From: JADJWR01 sp964509545
Lineage (GTDB): Bacteria > Pseudomonadota > Gammaproteobacteria > Burkholderiales > Burkholderiaceae_F
Length of the DNA stretch: 42,397 nucleotides
Reading direction: 5' to 3'
Assembly: GCA_964509545.1 (NCBI GenBank)
Contig: CAZDXQ010000032.1
Span: forward strand, 1-42,397
The first letter of the stretch is position 1; each line of letters opens with the position of its first letter. Shown here piece by piece: positions 25,176 to 32,808 of this stretch. The notes beneath the pieces are model-generated. The model did not search any database, was not told the origin of the DNA, and saw only the letters and a list, made by a program, of their open reading frames with translations. The translations under genes were made by a program, and so were the position numbers.

Positions 25176-25670
25176 ATGAGCGAGACGGCCGAGCCGCGCC
25201 CACCGTCGATGCCCGGCGGCGAACCCGCGACCGAGATCTTCGGCGTCGCGCCGGGCGCGCACGAGCCGCTGGCGGATCTGGCCGCCGCCGCCGGTACGCG
25301 GATCGAGGAGTCGATCCACGCGCCGGCGCCATCGCCGCGACGCTGGGTCGCCTACCTGTTCCTGGCGATCGCGATCCTCGCCGGCGTGACCGGAACCTCG
25401 GCCCTGTCGGTCAGCAGTGGCTTCACCCGCCCGGGACCGGCGCTGGTCGTGCTGCTGGCGTACTTCACCTGCTTCCTGGCGCTGACGCGGGCGCTGAAAC
25501 TGATCCCGATCAGCCTCGTCTACGCGATCTGGTCGGGTGTGGGCATCGCGCTGGTCACGCTGATCGGCTGGCGGCTGTTCGGCCAGTCGCTCGAAGCCGG
25601 CGAGGTCATCGGTATCGTGCTGATCCTGACCGGCGTGGTCGTGATTCACCTGTTCTCGAAGGCGAGCTGA
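25176..25670 (+). CDS. Divergent SMR-family protein lacking the essential glutamate
   Basis: A 164-residue protein. The last ~105 residues are an SMR transporter fold: IPISLVYAIWSGVGIALVTL matches the helix-3 block almost exactly. At the helix-1 position where EmrE and the upstream paralogue have an essential Glu, this protein has G70 (ILAGVTGTSAL). The lysine-bearing segment is also changed to ALSVSSGF. In addition it carries a ~56-residue hydrophilic, Pro/Ala-rich N-terminal extension unusual for the family. The codons are unambiguous (GGC for G70). It cannot use the usual coupling residue, so a regulatory or heterodimer partner role is inferred. Its stop is one base before the GST start. 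Confidence 0.85.
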   Translation: MSETAEPRPPSMPGGEPATEIFGVAPGAHEPLADLAAAAGTRIEESIHAPAPSPRRWVAYLFLAIAILAGVTGTSALSVSSGFTRPGPALVVLLAYFTCFLALTRALKLIPISLVYAIWSGVGIALVTLIGWRLFGQSLEAGEVIGIVLILTGVVVIHLFSKAS

Positions 25671-25671
25671 C

Positions 25672-26298
25672 ATGCCTCATCCCGTTGCGCCCCTGCTGCC
25701 GCACCGCGTCTTCGGCACGAGCACGAGCGGCAACTGCCACAAGGTCCGCCTGGCGCTCGATCTGCTGCGCCTGCCGTACCGCTGGCACGAGATCGACATC
25801 ATGAAGGGCGAGTCGCGCACGCCGGAGTTCCTGGCGATGAACCCGAACGGCAAGGTGCCGGTACTGCAGATCGACGATCACACCTTCCTCGCCGAATCGA
25901 ACGCGATCCTCTGCTACCTCGCCGACGGCAGCAGCCTTTGGCCCGGTGACCGGCTGGCCCGGGCGCAGGCGCTCGCCTGGATGTTCTTCGAGCAGTACTC
26001 GCACGAACCGTATATCGCGGTGGCACGCTTCGTCCGCCTGTTCCTGAAGAAGGACGACGATCCGCGGCTGCCGATGCTGGTGCAGCGCGGCCATGCGGCG
26101 CTGGCGGTCATGCAGCGGCATCTGGCGCGGCAGCCGTTCTTCGCCGCCGGCACGTTCTCGATTGCCGACATCGCGCTGTTCGCCTACACGCACCGCGCCG
26201 AAGACGGCGGCTTCGACCTCGGCGGCTATCCGGCAGTGCGGCAATGGCTCGACCGCTGCCGGGCGCAGCCGGGCGTGAGCGAGATGCCTTCGCCTTAG
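25672..26298 (+). CDS. Glutathione S-transferase family protein
   Basis: A 208-residue GST. The N-terminal thioredoxin-like domain has FGTSTSGNCHKVRLALDLL, NPNGKVPVLQIDD and the glutathione-binding ESNAIL. The C-terminal helical domain has FFAAGTFSIADIALFAYTHR. It follows the bacterial GST pattern in which an N-terminal Ser or Cys contacts glutathione. The substrate is not predictable. Its ATG begins one base after the SMR stop, so it is probably co-transcribed with the two SMR genes and the MFS exporter downstream, making a small efflux/detoxification group. Confidence 0.88.
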   Translation: MPHPVAPLLPHRVFGTSTSGNCHKVRLALDLLRLPYRWHEIDIMKGESRTPEFLAMNPNGKVPVLQIDDHTFLAESNAILCYLADGSSLWPGDRLARAQALAWMFFEQYSHEPYIAVARFVRLFLKKDDDPRLPMLVQRGHAALAVMQRHLARQPFFAAGTFSIADIALFAYTHRAEDGGFDLGGYPAVRQWLDRCRAQPGVSEMPSP

Positions 26299-26334
26299 GC
26301 GATGCACGTGCGCGGGCACTGAGCCAGCGCCGCA

Positions 26335-26339
26335 CGGAG
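26335..26339 (+). promoter_or_regulatory. Ribosome-binding site fixing the MFS exporter TTG start
   Basis: CGGAG lies six bases before the TTG at 26346. It supports this start rather than the longer in-frame reading from 26244, which would overlap the GST gene by 55 bp. Confidence 0.6.
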
Positions 26340-26345
26340 CACGCG

Positions 26346-27566
26346 TTGCTGCGCCGGCCGGCGATTCCCTTCGTCCTGGTCACGGTGCTGATCGACATGA
26401 TCGGCGTCGGACTGATGCTGCCCGTGCTGCCGGTGCTGGTCGGCGAGTTCACGTCCAGCCGCGAGGCGCAGACCTACTGGTACGGCGCACTGGCCGCTTC
26501 CTACGGCCTGATGCTGTTCCTGTGCGCGCCGGGGCTCGGCGCGCTTTCCGACCGCTACGGGCGGCGGCCGATCCTGCTGATCGGCATCGCCGGCCTGGGC
26601 ACGCTGTTTCTCGTCGCGGCGCTGGCCACGTCGCTGTGGATGCTGTTCGCCGCAAGGATGCTCGCCGGCGCGACCGGGGCGACGCTTGCCGTGGCCAACG
26701 CATACCTGGCCGACATCACGCCGCCGCAGGACCGCGCCAGGCAGTTCGGCCGCATCGGCGCGATGTTCGGCGTCGGCTTCATCATCGGCCCGGCCGCCGG
26801 CGGCATGCTCGGCGCCATCGACGTGCGTCTGCCGTTCTACGCCGCGGCCTGCCTGTCGCTGGCCAACTTCGCCTACGGCTGGTTCGTGCTGCCCGAATCC
26901 CTGCCGCGCGACCGAAGGCAGCCGTTCGCGATCGGCCGCGCCAGTCCGATCGCCTCGCTCGCCGCGCTGGCGCGCCTGCGCGGCGTCGGCGTGCTGGTCG
27001 TCGTCTACGGGCTGATCAACCTGGCGCAGTTCATCCTGCACACCAACTGGGTCCTTTACACGAACTTCCGCTTCGACTGGGGGCCGCGCGAAAGCGGACT
27101 GTCGCTGTTCGTCGTCGGCCTGATGTCGGTGCTGGTGCAAGGAGTCCTGCTCGGCCGACTGATCCGCCGCTTCGGCGAGCGGACGATGGCGCTGGCTGGA
27201 ATCGGCTCGTGGGTGCTGGCCTTCATCGCCTGGGGCGCGGCCACGCAGAGCTGGATGATGTACGCGATCATCTTCGCCAATCTGCTTGCCTTCGCTGCCG
27301 CGCCGTCGCTGCAGGCGCTGGTATCGAAGGCGGCCGATCCGGCCGAGCAGGGCCGCACGATGGGCGCGCTCAGTTCGCTGGCCAGCCTGATGGTCGTGCT
27401 CGCGCCGATGATCGGCGCGCCGGTGCTGGCCGAGGTCAGCCATCTGCCGGCCGGCGACTGGCGCATCGGCGCACCGTTCTTCGTCAGCGCGGCGCTGCAG
27501 GCGCTGGCGTTCGCCCTGGCCGCGTGGCAATTTGCGCGGCGCACAGCTCGAACGCCGGAGAGCTAG
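26346..27566 (+). CDS. MFS transporter, TetA-like drug exporter
   Basis: A 406-residue twelve-helix major facilitator close in pattern to the class A-C tetracycline/H+ antiporters. The N-terminal helix has LIDMIGVGLMLPVLPVL with the conserved Asp. Motif A is LGALSDRYGRRPIL, helix 4-5 has MLAGATGATLAVANAYLADI, and motif C is GVGFIIGPAAGGMLG. Resistance cannot be assumed, because chromosomal relatives often export other compounds. The TTG at 26346 with CGGAG upstream is chosen. The TAG stop (27564-27566) is formed by the first bases of a 51-bp inverted-repeat element, so the native 3' end may have been altered by its insertion. Confidence 0.88.
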   Translation: MLRRPAIPFVLVTVLIDMIGVGLMLPVLPVLVGEFTSSREAQTYWYGALAASYGLMLFLCAPGLGALSDRYGRRPILLIGIAGLGTLFLVAALATSLWMLFAARMLAGATGATLAVANAYLADITPPQDRARQFGRIGAMFGVGFIIGPAAGGMLGAIDVRLPFYAAACLSLANFAYGWFVLPESLPRDRRQPFAIGRASPIASLAALARLRGVGVLVVVYGLINLAQFILHTNWVLYTNFRFDWGPRESGLSLFVVGLMSVLVQGVLLGRLIRRFGERTMALAGIGSWVLAFIAWGAATQSWMMYAIIFANLLAFAAAPSLQALVSKAADPAEQGRTMGALSSLASLMVVLAPMIGAPVLAEVSHLPAGDWRIGAPFFVSAALQALAFALAAWQFARRTARTPES

Positions 27567-27614
27567 AACCTATCTCACAATCCCCGACGGTCGCTGATTC
27601 TGAGATAGGTTCTA
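27564..27614 (+). mobile_element. 51-bp minimal MITE, GAACCTATCTCAGAATC family
   Basis: Left arm 27564-27582 and right arm 27596-27614 are inverted copies with one mismatch in 19 (TAGAACCTATCTCASAATC). Both sides end in CTAG (27563-27566 and 27612-27615), which is either palindromic end or target duplication. The left arm continues CCCCGACGGTCGC, identical to one end of the 273-bp element at 32621-32893, so this is an internally deleted relative of it. As RNA it would form one long hairpin directly after the MFS stop codon. Confidence 0.8.
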
Positions 27615-27780
27615 GGCACAACGACAGGCCTGGCGCGCAGCGCCCGTGGCGGCGCCGCCTTCTCCGCGTAACGGGCAATCGCACTACCATGCGCGTGGCC
27701 GAGGCCGACGGCAAACGGTCTGGATCTGCCCGGAGCTGATGCCGGGGTCGGTCGGCCGCAAGCAGGCACGCAGGCTGAAA

Positions 27781-27975
27781 ATGAACTCGGGGGAACAGGT
27801 GGCTGCTGTCCGTGAATTCGTGAATGACATCGACGCGGCAATCGAAAAGCTCGCCGCGGCCGGTGCGCGCGTTCGCAGCAGGCCGATCAAGGGACCGGGG
27901 GGCAGGCAGGTGCTGGTCGATGATCCGTCGGGCAATCCTGTAGAACTCTTCCAGCCACGCGCCGGCCCGGCGTGA
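27781..27975 (+). pseudogene. C-terminal fragment of a VOC/glyoxalase-family gene
   Basis: The reading frame ending at 27975 contains FVNDIDAAIEKLAAAGARVR and then GPGGRQVLVDDPSGNPVELF. This is the typical second half of a glyoxalase-like protein, with the last metal-ligand Glu in VELF. The first half, with its metal-binding His, is absent. The upstream in-frame sequence (from about 27646) has no VOC resemblance. It is probably a 5'-truncated remnant beside the 51-bp element. The ATG at 27781 is nominal. The rest of 27615-28042 shows no other gene. Confidence 0.55.
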
Positions 27976-28042
27976 ATATATTGACGCACTCGACCGTCCA
28001 AACGCGGCTCGACCGGCCGCACTGCGCCGAATCCCGACAACC

Positions 28043-29647
28043 ATGATCCTGCAAAGCAAGCTGAACCCGCGCAGCGACGAGTTCCGCGCCGCGGCCGAGA
28101 ACATGCGCCAGCTCGTGGCCGACCTGAAGGCGCAGGTGGCGCGGATGAGCGAAGGCGGCGGCGAGGCGGCGCGCGCCAAGCACACCGCGCGCGGCAAGCT
28201 GCTGCCGCGCGACCGCGTGCAGATGCTGCTCGATCCGGGCACGCCGTTTCTCGAGCTGTCTCAGCTGGCCGCCTGGGGCATGTACAACGACGAGGCGCCG
28301 TGTGCCGGAATCATCACCGGTGTGGGCCGTGTGGCCGGGCGCGAATGCGTGGTCGTGTGCAACGACGCCACGGTCAAGGGCGGCACCTATTTCCCGATGA
28401 CGGTGAAGAAGCACCTGCGCGCGCAGGAGATCGCGCGCGAGAACCGGCTGCCGTGCATCTATCTGGTCGACTCCGGCGGCGCCAACCTGCCCAACCAGGA
28501 CGAGGTGTTTCCCGACCGCGAGCACTTCGGCCGCATCTTCTACAACCAGGCCACGCTGTCGGCGATGGGCATCCCCCAGATCGCGGTGGTGATGGGCTCG
28601 TGCACCGCAGGCGGTGCCTACGTGCCGGCGATGTCGGACGAATCGATCATCGTCCGCGAGCAGGGCACGATCTTCCTCGGCGGCCCGCCGCTGGTGAAAG
28701 CCGCCATCGGCGAGGTGGTCAGCGCCGAGGAACTCGGCGGCGGCGACGTGCACACGCGGATGAGCGGCGTGGCCGACCACCTGGCGGTGAACGACGCGCA
28801 CGCGCTCGCCCTGGCCCGCCGCATCGTCGCCACCACCAACTACGTCAAGCCGGGCCCGCAGCAGCTGCGCGCGCCAAGGCCGCCGGCCTGCGACCCGGCC
28901 GAGCTGTACGGCGTGATTCCGACCGACACGCGCAAGCCGTACGACGTGCGCGAGGTGATCGCGCGCATCGTCGACGCCAGCGAGTTCGACGAATGGAAGG
29001 CGCGCTACGGCACGACGCTGGTCACCGGCTTTGCCTGGATCGAGGGCATGCCGGTGGGCATCGTCGCCAACAACGGCATCCTGTTCTCGGAAAGCGCGCA
29101 GAAGGGCGCGCACTTCATCGAGCTGTGCTGCCAGCGCAGGGTGCCGCTCATCTTCCTGCAGAACATCACCGGCTTCATGGTCGGCCGGAAATACGAGAAC
29201 GAGGGCATCGCCCGCCACGGCGCCAAGATGGTCACCGCCGTGGCCTGCGCCAGCGTGCCGAAGTTCACGCTGATCATCGGCGGCAGCTTCGGCGCCGGCA
29301 ACTACGGCATGTGCGGCCGCGCCTATTCGCCGCGCTTCCTGTGGATGTGGCCGAACGCGCGCATCAGCGTGATGGGCGGCGAACAGGCCGCCAGCGTGCT
29401 GGCCACCGTCAAGCGCGACAGCATCGAAGCGCGCGGAGGCCGATGGTCCGCCGACGAGGAAGCCGCTTTTCGCCAGCCGATCCTCGACCAGTACGAGCAC
29501 CAGGGCCACCCGTACTACGCCAGCGCCCGGCTGTGGGACGACGGCGTGATCGACCCGCTCGACACGCGCATGACGCTCGCCCTCGGCCTGAGCGCGGCGC
29601 TGAACGCGCCGATCCCGGAGACGCGCTTCGGCGTGTTCAGGATGTAG
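28043..29647 (+). CDS. liuB: 3-methylcrotonyl-CoA carboxylase beta (carboxyltransferase) subunit
   Basis: A 534-residue biotin-dependent carboxyltransferase, the usual length for the MCC beta subunit. It transfers CO2 from carboxybiotin to 3-methylcrotonyl-CoA in leucine catabolism. LNPRSDEF opens the protein, VCNDATVKGGTYFPMTVKKH, MGSCTAGGAYVPAMSDES and GTIFLGGPPLVKAA mark the N-half, and GAGNYGMCGRAYSPRFLWMW marks the C-half. Geranyl-CoA carboxylase is a close relative, but the N-terminal LNPRS block and a complete set of other liu genes favour MCC. It works with liuD, 4.6 kb downstream. No clear ribosome-binding site precedes the ATG. Confidence 0.92.
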   Translation: MILQSKLNPRSDEFRAAAENMRQLVADLKAQVARMSEGGGEAARAKHTARGKLLPRDRVQMLLDPGTPFLELSQLAAWGMYNDEAPCAGIITGVGRVAGRECVVVCNDATVKGGTYFPMTVKKHLRAQEIARENRLPCIYLVDSGGANLPNQDEVFPDREHFGRIFYNQATLSAMGIPQIAVVMGSCTAGGAYVPAMSDESIIVREQGTIFLGGPPLVKAAIGEVVSAEELGGGDVHTRMSGVADHLAVNDAHALALARRIVATTNYVKPGPQQLRAPRPPACDPAELYGVIPTDTRKPYDVREVIARIVDASEFDEWKARYGTTLVTGFAWIEGMPVGIVANNGILFSESAQKGAHFIELCCQRRVPLIFLQNITGFMVGRKYENEGIARHGAKMVTAVACASVPKFTLIIGGSFGAGNYGMCGRAYSPRFLWMWPNARISVMGGEQAASVLATVKRDSIEARGGRWSADEEAAFRQPILDQYEHQGHPYYASARLWDDGVIDPLDTRMTLALGLSAALNAPIPETRFGVFRM

Positions 29648-29719
29648 GCACGAGCCGCCGCAGCCAAGGCAACGCCTGCCGCCTGGCGCGCAGGCGTGGA
29701 CACGGAAAGGAGACTGTCG

Positions 29720-30151
29720 ATGTCGGACTCGCAGGTTTCCCTCGAAGCGCTCAACGGGGTCATCGACGACACGCCGTTCCTGCGCCAGTACGGCATGCGC
29801 GTCAATTCCTGCGCGCGCGGACAGTGCGAACTGTTGCTGCCGTTCGAGGAAGGGCTCGAACGTTCCGACGGCCTGATCAGCGGCATGGCGCTGATGGGCG
29901 CGGCTGACACCGCGTTCTGGCTGGCGATCATGACCTGCCGCGGGCTCGACGAGGTCTGGGTGACATCGGACATGCAGTCGGCGTTCCTGCGCAGTGGCCG
30001 ATCCGAGAACATCGTCTGCACGGCTCGCGTGATGCGCGTCGGGCGGCGCAGCATCTACGGCGTGGCCGAGTGCCGCGGCGAACACAGCGAGGACCTGCTG
30101 TCGCACCACACGATGCGCTGGGCCCGTGTCTCCGGCGAACCGACTGTGTGA
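29720..30151 (+). CDS. PaaI-family hotdog thioesterase-like protein
   Basis: A 143-residue hotdog-fold protein. RSDGLISGMALMGAADTAFW lies where PaaI enzymes have HGG....D; the Gly and the Asp are kept, but the His is replaced. VTSDMQSAFLRSGRSENIVC is the second block. It may bind or hydrolyse an acyl-CoA intermediate. GGAAAGGAG at 29704-29712 supports the ATG at 29720. Its stop overlaps the GTG of the following acyl-CoA dehydrogenase (GTGA), so the two are translationally coupled. This is the third such protein next to an acyl-CoA pathway gene in the window. Confidence 0.78.
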   Translation: MSDSQVSLEALNGVIDDTPFLRQYGMRVNSCARGQCELLLPFEEGLERSDGLISGMALMGAADTAFWLAIMTCRGLDEVWVTSDMQSAFLRSGRSENIVCTARVMRVGRRSIYGVAECRGEHSEDLLSHHTMRWARVSGEPTV

Positions 30152-31311
30152 ACGCGACGATCTTCGATCGCCCCGAACACGCCGACCTGCGCCGGCAGGT
30201 GGCGCGCTTCGTCGCGCAGGAGGTCGAGCCCAACGCGCTGGCCTGGGACGAGGCGGGAAGCGTGCCGCGCGCCGTCCTGCGCAGGATGGGGGAACTCGGC
30301 TGGCTCGGCCTGCGTTATCCGCCCGAGTATGGCGGCGCCGGCGCCGACATGGTCACCAGCGTCGTGTTCCAGGAGACACTGAGTCGCTCGACCTGCGGCG
30401 GCTTCGTGATCACCGTGCTGGCGCACACCGACATGGCCAGCCCGCATCTGGCCCTTGCCGGCAATGCGGAGCAGAAGGCGCGCTGGCTGCCGCCGATCTG
30501 CCGCGGCGAGTGCATCACCGCCGTGGCGGTGACCGAGCCGGATGCCGGCTCCGACGTGGCGGCGATCCGCACGCGCGCCGTGCGCGACGGCGCGCACTAT
30601 GTGCTGAACGGCAGCAAGATGTTCATCACCAACGGCGTGCACGCCGACCTGTACTTCGTCGCCGCGCGCACCGAAAGCGAGGCGCGGGGCGCGCGCGGAA
30701 TTTCGATCCTCGCCGTCGAGAAGGGCACGGCCGGCCTGCGCGTCAGCCGCGCCCTGCGCAAGCAGGGCTGGCTCGCCTCCGATACGGCGGAACTCGTCTT
30801 CGACGACTGCCGGGTGCCCGCCCGGAACCTGCTCGGCGAGGAGAATTCCGGTTTCTACGCCATCATGCGCAACTTCCAGACCGAGCGCATCGCACTGGCT
30901 GCGATGGCCATCGGCCACTGCCACACGGCACTCGACCTGACGTTCCGACACGTGACGCAGCGCCAGGCCTTCGGCGCGCCGCTGTGGGACCGGCAGGCCA
31001 TCCGCCAGCGCCTGTCGATGCTGGCGGCGAAAGTGGCGGCCGCCCGCCAGCTGCTGTATCACTGCGCCTGGCAGGTCGACCAGGGACATGACAACGTGCG
31101 CGAAGTGTCGATGCTGAAGGCGCTCACCGGCGAACTGGCCAACGAACTGATGTACGACTGCCAGCAGTTCCACGGCGGCATGGGTTACATGCGCGAGTCG
31201 CCGATCGAGCGGCTGGTCCGCGACGCGCGCATCCTTTCCATCGGCGGCGGCGCCACCGAAGTGATGCTCGAGGAAGTGGCCAAGCGCTTCGACCGAGGTC
31301 TGAACGAGTGA
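30148..31311 (+). CDS. Acyl-CoA dehydrogenase, AtuD/long-chain-like subgroup
   Basis: A 387-residue acyl-CoA dehydrogenase. AVTEPDAGSDVAAIRTRAV and MFITNGVHADLYFVAARTE are the FAD/substrate blocks. The C-terminal YEGT Glu is missing: the motif reads ILSIGGGATEVML, with G367 in its place. A Glu is present in helix G instead (NFQTERIALAAMA, E246), as in long-chain and isovaleryl enzymes. The SIGGGA.EVML ending is typical of citronellyl-CoA dehydrogenase-like proteins, so a branched or isoprenoid acyl-CoA is a reasonable guess. The GTG start overlaps the thioesterase stop. It lies between liuB and liuC. Confidence 0.85.
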   Translation: MNATIFDRPEHADLRRQVARFVAQEVEPNALAWDEAGSVPRAVLRRMGELGWLGLRYPPEYGGAGADMVTSVVFQETLSRSTCGGFVITVLAHTDMASPHLALAGNAEQKARWLPPICRGECITAVAVTEPDAGSDVAAIRTRAVRDGAHYVLNGSKMFITNGVHADLYFVAARTESEARGARGISILAVEKGTAGLRVSRALRKQGWLASDTAELVFDDCRVPARNLLGEENSGFYAIMRNFQTERIALAAMAIGHCHTALDLTFRHVTQRQAFGAPLWDRQAIRQRLSMLAAKVAAARQLLYHCAWQVDQGHDNVREVSMLKALTGELANELMYDCQQFHGGMGYMRESPIERLVRDARILSIGGGATEVMLEEVAKRFDRGLNE

Positions 31312-31377
31312 GGCATCGCCGCCACGCCGAGACGCGGACGCGCGGGCGGCGGCGGACTGAATGTGGACGAGGTAGCG

Positions 31378-32208
31378 ATGAGTGACGGTCTGGAAGTTCA
31401 CATTGCGCACCGTGTCGCCGTCGTCTGGCTGGCGCGCGAAAAAGTGCGCAACGCCTTCAATGAAACGCTGATCGCCGAACTGGCGGCGGCGTTCGCGCGG
31501 CTGGGCGCCGACGACGGCGTGCGGGCGATCGTGCTGGCCGGCCGCGGACCGGCTTTCTGCGCCGGCGCGGACCTCGACTGGATGCGGCGCATGGCCGGCT
31601 ACTCACACGACGAAAACCGCGCCGACGCGCGCGCGCTGGCCGACATGCTGCGCACCATCTACGAATGCCCGAAACCGACGCTGGCCCGGGTCCATGGCGA
31701 CGCCTACGCCGGCGGCATGGGCCTGGTCGCGGCCTGCGATATCGCCGTGGCGGCGAGCACGGCGAACTTCTGCCTGAGCGAGACCAGGCTCGGCCTGATC
31801 CCGGCGACGATCAGCCCCTACGTGATACGCGCCATGGGCGAGCAGGCGGCGCGGCGTTATGCCTTGAGCGCCGAGCGCTTCGACGCCGCCGAGGCGCTGC
31901 GGCTCGGCTTCGTGCACGCGGTCGCGCCGCCCGACGGACTCGACGCGCGCCTCGATGCGATCGTCGCCGCGCTGCTGCAGACGTCAGCCGCCGCCGTCGC
32001 CGAAGCCAAGCGACTGGTTCGCGAAGTGGCCGGACGCCGGATCGACGACGAACTGCTCGCCGACACCGCCGAAAGAATCGCCGCGATCCGCGCCTCGCCC
32101 GACGGCCGTGAAGGCGTGCGCGCCTTCCTCGACAAGCGCAAGCCGCGCTGGGTCAGCGAATACGAAGCCGAAATCGCCGCCGCCGAGGGCGACGACGAGG
32201 AGATGTGA
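31378..32208 (+). CDS. liuC: Methylglutaconyl-CoA hydratase (enoyl-CoA hydratase family)
   Basis: A 276-residue crotonase-fold hydratase, assigned to the 3-methylglutaconyl-CoA to HMG-CoA step by its place between the two MCC subunits. The oxyanion-hole segment is FCAGADLDWMRRM and the second is DAYAGGMGLVAACDIAVAA. Of the two crotonase catalytic glutamates, the first (in GGxxEL of classic enzymes) is a glycine here, while the second is kept in CLSETRLGLIPATISPYV. That pattern is, to my knowledge, shared by bacterial LiuC-like proteins. GAGGT lies four bases before the ATG. A GTG at 31363 would add only five residues. Confidence 0.87.
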   Translation: MSDGLEVHIAHRVAVVWLAREKVRNAFNETLIAELAAAFARLGADDGVRAIVLAGRGPAFCAGADLDWMRRMAGYSHDENRADARALADMLRTIYECPKPTLARVHGDAYAGGMGLVAACDIAVAASTANFCLSETRLGLIPATISPYVIRAMGEQAARRYALSAERFDAAEALRLGFVHAVAPPDGLDARLDAIVAALLQTSAAAVAEAKRLVREVAGRRIDDELLADTAERIAAIRASPDGREGVRAFLDKRKPRWVSEYEAEIAAAEGDDEEM

Positions 32209-32235
32209 GGCGAGCGAACGCCCGGAAGGATTCTC

Positions 32236-32264
32236 GCCACGGATGAACACGGATGGACACGGAT
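32236..32264 (+). repeat. Left flanking array of a 10-bp repeat (GxxExxY cassette)
   Basis: Nearly three tandem copies of CACGGATGRA (32238-32247, 32248-32257, 32258-32264) lie 19 bases before the GxxExxY start. The 29-bp block reappears inverted at 32936-32964 with one mismatch. Confidence 0.8.
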
Positions 32265-32283
32265 AGAAGAAGCGGACGCGCCG

Positions 32284-32808
32284 ATGAGATGTGGCGATAT
32301 CACCGAGTCGATCATCGGCTGTGCATTCGACGTGCACAATGATCTGGGAGCAGGCTTCCTTGAGAACGTCTACGAGAACGCGTTAGTGATCGCCCTCGCC
32401 GAGAAGGGTCATAGCGTGCAGCAGCAGCCGGCGCTGCAAGTGCATTTTCGTGGTCGGATCGTGGGCGAGTTCCGTCCCGATCTGCTGGTCGGCGACGCCG
32501 TGGTCGTCGAAATCAAGGCACAAGCTTCCCTGGTGCCGGCGCACGAAGCGCAGTTGCTCAACTATCTCCGGGCGACGGGCAAAGGCGTCGGCCTACTGAT
32601 CAATTTCGGCCGTAGAGTCGAGAACCTATCTCAGAATCCCCGGCGGCCGCGGCGGGGCCGCCTGGGGATGCAGCGCGAGGCGCGGCGAGGGGACCATTGC
32701 CCGAGGCAAGGACCCGAGCCGCAACGACGCGATGCGCCCCAGGCGACCCCGCCCCGGAGGGTTGCGACGAGAAGCGGCCGTCTGCGTTGTTGGCGCGCTC
32801 GGCCGTAG
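32284..32808 (+). CDS. GxxExxY nuclease-like protein with MITE-derived C-terminus
   Basis: The first ~112 residues form a GxxExxY-family protein. The name motif is GFLENVY (G24, E27, Y30), and PDLLVGDAVVVEIKAQ gives a D66...E76-x-K78 pattern like the PD-(D/E)xK nuclease core. LLNYLRATGKGVGLLINFG is the usual final block. Family members are about 125 residues. From codon 113 (base 32621) the reading frame enters the 273-bp inverted-repeat element and continues as an Arg/Pro-rich tail to 32808. The native last few residues have thus been replaced. Lower GC than neighbouring genes and flanking inverted repeats suggest transfer. Function in the family is unknown; nuclease activity is an inference from the motif. 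Confidence 0.75.
   Translation: MRCGDITESIIGCAFDVHNDLGAGFLENVYENALVIALAEKGHSVQQQPALQVHFRGRIVGEFRPDLLVGDAVVVEIKAQASLVPAHEAQLLNYLRATGKGVGLLINFGRRVENLSQNPRRPRRGRLGMQREARRGDHCPRQGPEPQRRDAPQATPPRRVATRSGRLRCWRARP

Noticed and set aside
27887..30109. A 740-residue minus-strand frame
   Set aside because: It is antisense to liuB and the thioesterase, with shadow-type composition.
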